64,000 nt of DNA from JANNSO01 sp964485395 (GTDB taxonomy: Bacteria > Spirochaetota > Spirochaetia > Treponematales > UBA12059), in assembly GCA_964485395.1 (NCBI GenBank), contig CAZAJF010000004.1, positions 1 to 64,000 on the forward strand, read 5' to 3'. Below, piece after piece: positions 34,755-42,273 of the stretch (its first letter is position 1; each line of letters opens with the position of its first letter). Both the position numbers and the translations under genes were made by a program. The notes below the pieces were generated by a model. It saw nothing but the letters and a program-made list of their open reading frames with translations, was not told the DNA's origin and did not search any database.

Positions 34755-36362
34755 TTAAGGGTACTGAAACGCCCCGATGGACCACATCCCTGAGATCGGA
34801 CGCTGCCTCCCGGTCTTGTCGTAAGTAAAAAGAGCGCTCAGGTTGAGGCCACCGGATGTTACCGAAACAGGCGACGCGCCGGTCAACATCCAGTTGGAAC
34901 CATCCAGATCCGAGGCCGCGGACTTCAACCCCACTCCGGAAACGGAGGAAAAGCACTGGTTCGCGGAGCTTCTCTCCTGCGCCGAGTTAAGGTAATTTTG
35001 CATCGACGCGACACCTGACGAGCTCATGCCGAAGGAAAGTCCGCTTGGGCCCTCGTAGGCATAGCCGTAAGAATACATCGCGCTGAAAAACACGCTGTTA
35101 TTCAGCGCCGCCGGAAAAATCTCCGCGCCGGAGCTTACAAGGGCGACAGACCAGGAAGTCGTCGCCAAATTATCGGTCCATAGAAGACAGTTTTCCACGA
35201 GAGCGCCTTCGTTGGCAGCGAATATGCCATATGCCTCGTCCAAGCTGCCTCCGCCGTTTACTGTACAATTCCTGACGTAGGGCAAGCGCGAGCCCGCCAG
35301 ATATACTCCTACGGACAGCGAAGAGCCTTTACCTCCATATACGGTGTTATTCCTGATGTATCCGCCGCAATTATCCGAATAGACGGCGATCGAGTTGAGC
35401 CCGGAAGCCGCGCCGGTTATATTGGAATTCTCGAGATTGAGGGTACCGTTTTTTCCATATATTCCAATGGCGTTGGATTTCGCCGCGCTTGCAAAGACCC
35501 CGGCCACAATGCAATTTACGATGGTAAACTCGCTGGCATTGAAATTTACTCCATATGATTTGCCGCTTGAACTCCGCCCCGGAGAAATCCCGCAATATTT
35601 CAATGTTACGGAAGCGTCACCGGCCGTAGAAATCCCATAGGTATCGCCGCTAGGCACGGTGCCGATATCCCCGACGTCGCCGCCCTCGATGACACAGCCG
35701 TAAAAAACCGGCTCGCTCCTCTGGGTAAAACCGCTCAATGACATCACGGCAACGGCGGCAGTCTCGTAAATGCCGCCGCTTCCGCTTATCGTGCAGTATT
35801 TAAACGTCGGCGAGGCGTTCTTTATGGCCACCGTCATCGTGTTGAACCCCAGCCCCGTCTGCAACGACAGGTAGGAAACTATCGTCGCCGACGTTACGCC
35901 GGGCAGCGTCTCGGCGGTAACGATGTTGTCCGCTCCGCTCTGGGCATCCCTGCCCTGTACGACCGTCAACTGATTCTCCCGCTGCACCCAGTTACCGTCG
36001 TAACCGCCCTCTATGCTGGCTCCCTCCTTGATGACCAGTTTTTCCGTTTGCAGGTAGGTACCGTTTTTAACTTTGACGGTGCCGGTGCCGAGAAAAGCCA
36101 CCACAAAATCGATGCCTGCCTGGATTGTTTTTTTTGGCAACTCCCTCGTGCCCGGATTCGAGTCGCTGCCCGACGCGACGTCTACGTAGACGGCATTTTC
36201 GTCATGGATGGAGGTATAGGCCTCGGTAAGCGTCATTACCTTAGTCCGGAACGGGCTGTCGCAGGAGAAAGCGAGCAGGATGAAGGCGATGAAGGCGATG
36301 AAGCCGAAAAAACCCCGATGACCGGAACCTCCGGATCGGAATCCTGTTATGTTATTTTTCAT
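34755..36362 (-). CDS. Right-handed beta-helix lipoprotein
   Basis: 535 residues. Lipoprotein-type signal ending LAFSC. It has the DUF1565-like opening AVYVDVASGSDSNPGTRELP, KKTIQAGIDFV, which is typical of secreted beta-helix proteins, followed by many short beta-helix turns (IVNCIVAGVFASA, LNLENSNITGAASG, GYIRNNTVYGGKG, YVRNCTVNGGGS, LVENCLLWTDNL). Probably a surface-exposed structural or polysaccharide-binding protein. The ATG overlaps the stop of the upstream gene by 4 bases. The signal peptide contains a 9-base tandem repeat (see findings). Confidence 0.85.
   Translation of the reverse strand: MKNNITGFRSGGSGHRGFFGFIAFIAFILLAFSCDSPFRTKVMTLTEAYTSIHDENAVYVDVASGSDSNPGTRELPKKTIQAGIDFVVAFLGTGTVKVKNGTYLQTEKLVIKEGASIEGGYDGNWVQRENQLTVVQGRDAQSGADNIVTAETLPGVTSATIVSYLSLQTGLGFNTMTVAIKNASPTFKYCTISGSGGIYETAAVAVMSLSGFTQRSEPVFYGCVIEGGDVGDIGTVPSGDTYGISTAGDASVTLKYCGISPGRSSSGKSYGVNFNASEFTIVNCIVAGVFASAAKSNAIGIYGKNGTLNLENSNITGAASGLNSIAVYSDNCGGYIRNNTVYGGKGSSLSVGVYLAGSRLPYVRNCTVNGGGSLDEAYGIFAANEGALVENCLLWTDNLATTSWSVALVSSGAEIFPAALNNSVFFSAMYSYGYAYEGPSGLSFGMSSSGVASMQNYLNSAQERSSANQCFSSVSGVGLKSAASDLDGSNWMLTGASPVSVTSGGLNLSALFTYDKTGRQRPISGMWSIGAFQYP
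36277..36305 (-). repeat. 9-base tandem repeat within the signal-peptide coding region
   Basis: About three copies of a unit like GATGAAGGC on the plus strand encode Phe-Ile-Ala repeats (FIAFIAFIL) in the signal peptide of the beta-helix lipoprotein. Gain or loss of a unit keeps the frame and changes only the length of the hydrophobic core. Confidence 0.8.
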
Positions 36363-38413
36363 TCACTTGACTCCCATGGCACGGCCAGGTCCGCCCGGGA
36401 CTCGGCGGCGCGCCCCGAAGCCGAAGCCTCCCGCGCCAGTAAACCCGCCATCCCCGGGTTTTGCGCTTCGAGGCGGCTCAAATACTGCCCGATATTTTTC
36501 GCGTCTCCCAAGGCGACCAGGGAACGAATCGCGCCGGCGAGCGCCGACTGGTTATTTTGATCAAGGGCCAGCGCGGACTTGAAGTATTTGAGCGCGGAAG
36601 CATAGTCTCCGCGGATGAAATAGATATTGGCGAGGTTTACCGCCGCGGGTACATTCGCCGCGATTGCGAGCGATGCCCTGAATTGTCGTTCGCCGTCCTC
36701 CAGCTTGCCGTACTGGCAAAAAAGAATGCCCAGGGTGTTCCCTGTCTTCGCGTCCTTCGGATTCATCGCCTTCGTCAGCGCATCGACGAGGGGAATCAGG
36801 TCGCGCTTCGCGAAAAGCCCGGATTCCGTCTCGAACGCGCTCGCGACAGCAGCCTCGGCGGCTACACCGGCGCCTTGGGCCATCCCTGGCATGTCGGAAG
36901 GCGGATATTCCTTCCAGCTTTCACGCACCGAATAGAGCACCGCCTTGCCCTCGGCTTCCCATTTCTTCCATTGGGTTGCGCCGGCTTCCCGGGCGGCGTC
37001 AAAACCCTTGACCGCGAGCGTCGTCTCTATGGGCATCCAGGCAACGCCGTCGATTATTATCAGCGACTCCGCCGTGGCAAGGAATCGCTTTGCGACCGAC
37101 GCGCTCAAGCCCGTGGAAAAAGCCGAATAAATATGCCCGGGCACGGTAATGAAGCCCGCCTCCACGCCGGCGGATTCAAGCAACGCGCAATAGAGCGCGG
37201 TAAGGTCGCTGCAGTCACCGGCCCGATACGCGAGCGTCTGCGCCGGGTACTTGATGAAGTCCACGATGTGATTCTGCTTTACGGCCACCGAATAGGCCGC
37301 TACGGGGGCCAGTACGTAGGCGGTTCCGTATTCCTGCAGCGCGGTAAAAAGCGTGCACGCCACCCGTATGGCGTTGGAAGGAAAGCGCGCCTCCGACTTG
37401 CGCACCGCGGAGCTTGCGGCACCGGCGAAAGCGCGGACGGCAGGATCTTTTTCCGTTATGAACGAAGCGGCTTTCCGGTCGTCATCCCATACTATCGCGT
37501 TATTCTCATTGAGCCGCAGCTGAACGGGGAAAGTTTCTTCGAATTGCTTACCACCGGCCGCATACGAGACCAGGAGATCTCCCCGCACCGATCCGCCTTG
37601 ATTCGACAGTCGCGCGGCATCGGAGAAAAGAATCCCGAAATCCGCTTCCAGGGTATTCCCCGGCAGGATTACGGAATCGGCGGAAAGCGATACGGGACGT
37701 TCCGCAAAGGAGGCGGACTTCAGCGTCAACGTGACATTTTCCAACGGAAAGCGCTCGCGGTTCCTGAACCTCGCCATACCGATGGGATGCGCGGCATAGT
37801 ACCCCGCCAGCGAGGGGAAAAGCGGCTCCGTCTCGATGGCGAGCGGTACCAGGCGCTTGCCGTCGGAAACGTGAAAAGCCACGAAGGGGCTCAGGCTCAA
37901 GGCTCCCGCCAAGCCGAAATCATAGCGGTAGGAAGCCTCGACGCCCGCTGAAATACCCGGTGAAAAGAAAAAGCCGGCCCGCGCGCGCAAGGTGGCCCAG
38001 GCGAATTCGCCGACGAGATCCTCCGCCATAAAATCGTTTTTGCCGAATATTCCGTGCATCCATCCGGCGGACAGGCGCAGTTGAACCGCCAGCCTCGGAA
38101 TTGGGTTCAGCCTCAAGCCGACGCCGGCGCCGACGCGGTAGGTGTCCATGCGGGCATTCAGGTTGAGGGGCATGAAAGCGGCGCCGCCCTCAAGAAACGC
38201 CTCCGCCGGCGATCCCGGAAGGTTCAGGCAGGCTTCGGCCTGCGCCCCATAGGAAACGCCGCCCGTCACGAAATCAAGCGGAAACGAAATCTCTGGGCGT
38301 ATCGCAAAATCAAGGAAAGTAGTGCCGATCATCTGCGACTGGGAAAACATGCGCGGAACGAACGCCAGCAATAAAGAAAAAACGACGAAAAGCCGGTGAT
38401 AATTTTTATTCAT
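36359..38413 (-). CDS. Transglutaminase-like and TPR protein with N-terminal beta-rich domain
   Basis: 684 residues. A signal peptide (ending RMFSQ) is followed by a region of about 200 residues with outer-membrane-barrel-like strands (AGVGLRLNPIPRLAVQLRLS, ARAGFFFSPGISAGVEASYR), a beta domain, then a transglutaminase-like core with Cys in AYRAGDCSDLTALYCALLES, His in VPGHIYSAFS and Asp in IIIDGVAWMPIETTL, and at the end TPR repeats (AAVNLANIYFIRGDYASALK, YFKSALALDQNN). The triad looks complete, so peptidase or crosslinking activity is possible. Translationally coupled to the beta-helix lipoprotein gene. Confidence 0.8.
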   Translation of the reverse strand: MNKNYHRLFVVFSLLLAFVPRMFSQSQMIGTTFLDFAIRPEISFPLDFVTGGVSYGAQAEACLNLPGSPAEAFLEGGAAFMPLNLNARMDTYRVGAGVGLRLNPIPRLAVQLRLSAGWMHGIFGKNDFMAEDLVGEFAWATLRARAGFFFSPGISAGVEASYRYDFGLAGALSLSPFVAFHVSDGKRLVPLAIETEPLFPSLAGYYAAHPIGMARFRNRERFPLENVTLTLKSASFAERPVSLSADSVILPGNTLEADFGILFSDAARLSNQGGSVRGDLLVSYAAGGKQFEETFPVQLRLNENNAIVWDDDRKAASFITEKDPAVRAFAGAASSAVRKSEARFPSNAIRVACTLFTALQEYGTAYVLAPVAAYSVAVKQNHIVDFIKYPAQTLAYRAGDCSDLTALYCALLESAGVEAGFITVPGHIYSAFSTGLSASVAKRFLATAESLIIIDGVAWMPIETTLAVKGFDAAREAGATQWKKWEAEGKAVLYSVRESWKEYPPSDMPGMAQGAGVAAEAAVASAFETESGLFAKRDLIPLVDALTKAMNPKDAKTGNTLGILFCQYGKLEDGERQFRASLAIAANVPAAVNLANIYFIRGDYASALKYFKSALALDQNNQSALAGAIRSLVALGDAKNIGQYLSRLEAQNPGMAGLLAREASASGRAAESRADLAVPWESSE

Positions 38414-38756
38414 GCGTCACCTACTTTCTTCGTAGGAAAAATAAAAATTTACTTTCAGGCATGCAAATTGCTTCTATCTCGAAAAACCCGGCCCGGCCAA
38501 ACTTAAATATCAACCTTCACCCCTAATTTTGTCAAGTATTAAATATTTATTCACTCAAGGCGCTTGCCTGGCCGGAACCGGCCGGCTCCGGCCACCCGCC
38601 GTGCAAAGATGGAAACCTGCCCTGTCGGAGCCGGGGGCCATGATGACCGCCGGGCTACGGGAATATCCAGCCAAGACACTCGGAATTCCGCGAGTCTAGG
38701 CCTGTTTGCCCGGCTCGATACTTGAATCATCGGGCGCTCTTGCGTACACTTGCGCC
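38414..38756. other. Intergenic region between divergent envelope and GGDEF genes
   Basis: 343 bases with no credible gene. The left part is AT-rich and has TTGACA (38535-38530, minus) with a weak -10, a likely promoter of the transglutaminase/beta-helix operon. The middle is GC-rich with nested inverted repeats such as GGCCGGAACCGGCC (38570-38583). The right end holds the GGDEF promoter. I considered a c-di-GMP riboswitch in the GC-rich part, but the conserved bases do not line up. Confidence 0.6.
38722..38750 (+). promoter_or_regulatory. Promoter placed for a leaderless GGDEF mRNA
   Basis: TTGAAT (38722-38727), 17-base spacer, TACACT (38745-38750); exactly 6 bases then the ATG at 38757. 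Transcription would start on the A of the start codon, and there is no Shine-Dalgarno. Confidence 0.55.
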
Positions 38757-40892
38757 ATGAAACATGTATCCAGAACGCCCCTGAAGGCGGATTTATCCAA
38801 GTTGCTGGCCGAGCTTAAAGAAGACCCTTCATCAATCGCGGCTTTTAACGTTTGGGCCGGCGAGTTCGTAAGAATGGAGCCGCAAACCCTGGAAAGCGCT
38901 CTTTTGTCCGTCGACGAGATCGCGGAACGCGGTAATTACGGAGAGATCAAAGCCTGGTCGTCCGTATGGCGCGGGTGGATGGAGCACGACAAATCCAATT
39001 TCAGCAAGGCGCTTTCATACCACCTTTCGGCGGCGGATTTCTTCGAGCTCAACGATAACAATTACGGGCTGGGCCGGGTTTCCCACGGAGTCGCCGCCAG
39101 CTATAAATACCTGGGGATGTTCGACCACGCGCTGAAGTGGACGGGCAAGGCGCTCGCGGCCTCGGGAGCCGCCGAAGACCGCCCGATGCTCGCGGGGATA
39201 CTTGCAAACCTGGGCGAGACGCTCATTCACCTGAACCGTTACGACGAGGCCAGGAATCACCTGCGGCGAGCGTTGGAGTCCAACCCGTCGGACGAGACGC
39301 AGATCATCACATCGCTGCGGCTTGCGGAATTGGCCATCATCGACGGGGATAGCGCCAAGGCGATACTATTGGCGGAACCCGCCCTCGCCCTGGCCGAGCG
39401 GCTGGAGATGCCGGCGGTCGTGGCGGAGGCTTCATCCGTAACCGCCAACGCCCTGATCCTGGCCGGAAACATCGCAGAGGCAAAGCGGCACTTCGTCAAA
39501 GCCACCAAGATTGCCGCACGCATCGGCGATAAACTGAACTTGGCCGTATTCCATCTTGGATTCGGCAGGGCATCTCTCGCCAAGGGAAGCGTGGACGAAG
39601 CCCTCGTCATGTTCCGCCTCGGCCTGGAAAAAGCGATAGAGGTAAAGGCCCGGTACATCGAAGCTATGGCCCACCTGGCCATAGCGGATGCCTACCAGGC
39701 GCTCGGAAAGTGGAAGGAAGCTTTCGGGCACAAAGACGTGTATCACGAGATACGCGCCACGCTTTTCAGCGAGAACGCCGAGCGGCTGGTGCAGGAAGTG
39801 CGGGAGGACAGGTCGCGCTCGGAGACTGAGATCTACCGCCGCATGTATGACAGGATCACGGCCATAGGCGAAGCCGGTCGCCAGATTACGTCCGTACTGG
39901 ATATCGCAACCATCCTGAACCGCGTGTACGAGGTCGTGCAGCGCATCATGCCGGCGGACGTATTCGCGATCGCGCGGCACGTGGACGACGGCGACACTCT
40001 GGACTACGCGCTCATGGTGGAACGCGGCGTCCGGCTGGATGTCGGCCGCATCGAGGTTTCGGATACGTCGTCGTTCGGAGCCTGGTGCTTCAGGCATGCC
40101 AGCGAAGTTTTCGTAAACGACGTGGATACCGAATCGCTCCGATACATCCATAAATCCATTCGCGTGGGAGACGAGAACAAATCGACGAAATCGTTGATCT
40201 GCTGTCCCCTTCTGGTCTCTGAAAAACCCATCGGCATCGTCAGCGTGCAAAGCTACAAGAAACACGCCTACACCGTCCACGACCTGGACGGGCTCAGGGC
40301 ACTGGCTTCGTATATCGCCATAGCGTTGGAGAACTCGCGGCTTTATCACGAAGTAAACGAATTGGCCACGCGCGACATGCTTACCGGCATCCTGAATCGG
40401 ATGAGCATCTTCAAATCGGGCAAGGCCGAATTTTCCCGCATGCGGCGCGGAAAAACTTCATGTTCCGTGCTCATGATCGACCTGGACGGTTTCAAGGGCG
40501 TCAACGACACCTTCGGGCATGCGGCCGGCGACGCGATCCTCGTCGGGGCCGCTTCGGTACTTTCGGGAGCTATCCGTACCATAGACATATTGGGGCGTTA
40601 CGGCGGCGAGGAATTCCTTCTGATTCTCCCGGAAACGGACTCTGTGGGTGCCGGCATCATCGCCGAACGGCTCCGCGCCAAAATCGCGGCAAAAAAACAC
40701 CCTATCGGCGATGGCAGGGAAATCTGCATAACGGCTAGTTTCGGTCTGTACACCTTCGGTCACGGCGAGGCGGATTTCGATACCGGGGTAAAAGCCGCGG
40801 ACGCCGCCCTGTATCATTCCAAGGCAAAAGGCAAGAATCGCGTAACCGCGACAAACGGCAACTCGATCGACGGCGTCTCGGCTACGGTCTAA
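38757..40892 (+). CDS. TPR-GAF-GGDEF diguanylate cyclase
   Basis: 711 residues, cytoplasmic. TPR-like repeats fill about residues 20-350 (ILANLGETLIHLNRYDEARN, LAIADAYQALGKWKEAFGHK), a short coiled segment follows, then a GAF domain (about 380-540: ILNRVYEVVQRIMPADVFAI, CCPLLVSEKPIGIVSVQSYK), then GGDEF (LATRDMLTGILNRMSIF; IDLDGFKGVNDTFGHAAGDA; active site GRYGGEEF). The inhibitory RxxD site is present (RTID, five residues before GGEEF). It should make c-di-GMP with product inhibition. Protein-protein control by the TPRs is inferred. Confidence 0.92.
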   Translation: MKHVSRTPLKADLSKLLAELKEDPSSIAAFNVWAGEFVRMEPQTLESALLSVDEIAERGNYGEIKAWSSVWRGWMEHDKSNFSKALSYHLSAADFFELNDNNYGLGRVSHGVAASYKYLGMFDHALKWTGKALAASGAAEDRPMLAGILANLGETLIHLNRYDEARNHLRRALESNPSDETQIITSLRLAELAIIDGDSAKAILLAEPALALAERLEMPAVVAEASSVTANALILAGNIAEAKRHFVKATKIAARIGDKLNLAVFHLGFGRASLAKGSVDEALVMFRLGLEKAIEVKARYIEAMAHLAIADAYQALGKWKEAFGHKDVYHEIRATLFSENAERLVQEVREDRSRSETEIYRRMYDRITAIGEAGRQITSVLDIATILNRVYEVVQRIMPADVFAIARHVDDGDTLDYALMVERGVRLDVGRIEVSDTSSFGAWCFRHASEVFVNDVDTESLRYIHKSIRVGDENKSTKSLICCPLLVSEKPIGIVSVQSYKKHAYTVHDLDGLRALASYIAIALENSRLYHEVNELATRDMLTGILNRMSIFKSGKAEFSRMRRGKTSCSVLMIDLDGFKGVNDTFGHAAGDAILVGAASVLSGAIRTIDILGRYGGEEFLLILPETDSVGAGIIAERLRAKIAAKKHPIGDGREICITASFGLYTFGHGEADFDTGVKAADAALYHSKAKGKNRVTATNGNSIDGVSATV

Positions 40893-40919
40893 AATAAATT
40901 TCGCACCAAGGAGCATTTC

Positions 40920-41438
40920 ATGATTCACGCAGTCAACGACAAGGTACCGCTTATCCACGAGAGCGCATTCATCGCCTGGAACGCGGAAGCCGCCGGCGAC
41001 ATTCAAATGGCCGAAGACAGTTCTCTCTGGTTCGGGGCGACGATACGCGCCGATATAGGCATGGTGCGCGTCGGCAAAGCCAGTAATATCCAGGACGGCG
41101 CGGTGGTGCATGTCGAGGAAGACTCACCCTGCATCATCGGCAAGAACGTGACCATCGGTCACGGCGCAATACTGCACGGCTGCATCGTCGAGGACTATTG
41201 CCTCATCGGCATGGGGGCCATCGTGCTGGACAAAGCCGTCATCGGCGAGGGCTCCGTCGTCGGCGCGGGAGCTTTGGTCACCCAGGGCAAGCAATTCCCA
41301 CCCCGCTCGCTGATTATCGGAAGTCCTGCCCGAGTGGTCCGAACCATCAGCGACGAGGACGCGGCTCAAATGCTCAAAAACAATCTTCACTATGTGGAAC
41401 TTGCGCAGAAGGCAAAATCTTACCGTAAAATCGATTAA
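40920..41438 (+). CDS. Gamma-carbonic-anhydrase-like hexapeptide protein
   Basis: 172 residues of left-handed beta-helix type (YrdA/PaaY group). Repeats such as IGKNVTIGHGAILHGCIVED and AVIGEGSVVGAGALVTQGKQ are clear, and three His that can bind metal are present (AVVHVEE, TIGHGAILHGC). The trimer would hold three metal sites; many family members have weak or no carbonic anhydrase activity, so the reaction is uncertain. AAGGAGCATTTC precedes the ATG, 28 bases after the GGDEF gene, so probably co-transcribed. Confidence 0.9.
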   Translation: MIHAVNDKVPLIHESAFIAWNAEAAGDIQMAEDSSLWFGATIRADIGMVRVGKASNIQDGAVVHVEEDSPCIIGKNVTIGHGAILHGCIVEDYCLIGMGAIVLDKAVIGEGSVVGAGALVTQGKQFPPRSLIIGSPARVVRTISDEDAAQMLKNNLHYVELAQKAKSYRKID

Positions 41439-41453
41439 AATGCCGGCGCCGTC

Positions 41454-41482
41454 TTGCGGGCGGGCAGGAATAGCATTAGTCT
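41454..41482 (+). promoter_or_regulatory. Promoter candidate placed for a leaderless PilZ mRNA
   Basis: TTGCGG (41454-41459), 17-base spacer, TAGTCT (41477-41482); 6 bases later comes the ATG at 41489. The hexamers are weak, but the spacing repeats that seen at other genes without a Shine-Dalgarno. Confidence 0.4.
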
Positions 41483-41488
41483 AAAGTG

Positions 41489-42262
41489 ATGGATGTTCCT
41501 CCCGCCTCATTTGGCAAACAAGTATTTTTCCTTAATCCTCCCGCCGTCATAGAAGAAGTGCTGCCGATTCTCGCGGAGTCGGAATTTGAGCTTTATACCA
41601 TTAAAGATCACCTCAAGCTCGGGCGCTACCTGAAAAGCCATCCAAACTGCCTGGTATTCGTGAATATCGATGCCGGGGAAGACGAAAATGTTTGGCGTAA
41701 ATGGATCAAATCCCTGCGCGACGACCCTGATTGTTCGTCCATCGGCATAGGCGTTGTTACCATGCTGGGCAATGACGACCAGCGCGCCGCCTACCTCATG
41801 GAAATGGGCGTCGACTGCGGCTTTATAATCCTGAAAATGGGGGCGGCTAAAACCGGTGAAATCCTGGTTAAAACACTGACAGCCAACGAGGCTCGAGGTC
41901 AACGAAAATTCGTTCGCACGAAATGCCCTGCCGATTCCGCGGAGTTCAACTGCAGGATCAATAGAGACGTGGTACGGGGCAAGATCCTGGATCTGAGTAT
42001 CGTCGGCATGGCCGCCATATTTACCGACGGTATGGCTCCACCCATCAATTCAAGGCTGCACGACATGCAACTTACCCTACGGGGCGCTCGCGTCATTACC
42101 AACGGAATCGTCGTGGGAATACAGAATCACGGACTTGACGGAGAATTGCGCGTGCTGCTTTTCGAACCGGCCACGCTCAATGACGAAAAGCGGACCAAGA
42201 TCCGGCAGTTTATCCGTAAAGCCTCCCAGGCGCAGATGGATACCGTGCTAGTCACTACGTAA
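41489..42262 (+). CDS. PilZ-domain c-di-GMP-binding protein
   Basis: 257 residues. The N-terminal half (residues 1-125) is a receiver-like alpha/beta domain without the usual phosphoacceptor pattern (VFVNIDAGEDENVWRKWIKS, VTMLGNDDQRAAYLMEMGVD). The C-terminal half is PilZ: RxxxR in GQRKFVRTK and DxSxxG in LDLSIVGMAA, the two c-di-GMP contacts. It is expected to pass on the c-di-GMP signal, for example to motility. I prefer ATG 41489; GTG 41486 is also open. No Shine-Dalgarno is seen. Confidence 0.87.
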   Translation: MDVPPASFGKQVFFLNPPAVIEEVLPILAESEFELYTIKDHLKLGRYLKSHPNCLVFVNIDAGEDENVWRKWIKSLRDDPDCSSIGIGVVTMLGNDDQRAAYLMEMGVDCGFIILKMGAAKTGEILVKTLTANEARGQRKFVRTKCPADSAEFNCRINRDVVRGKILDLSIVGMAAIFTDGMAPPINSRLHDMQLTLRGARVITNGIVVGIQNHGLDGELRVLLFEPATLNDEKRTKIRQFIRKASQAQMDTVLVTT

Positions 42263-42273
42263 AGCCGTAAAAG

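Noticed and set aside
38585..38690. c-di-GMP (GEMM) riboswitch before the GGDEF gene
   Set aside because: A GCAAAG and a GCCGGG stretch are present, but the order and spacing of the conserved bases do not fit, and the predicted promoter lies downstream of it.
41471..41476. TAGCAT as the -10 of the PilZ gene
   Set aside because: No -35 at the right distance; TAGTCT with TTGCGG has a 17-base spacer, though both are weak.
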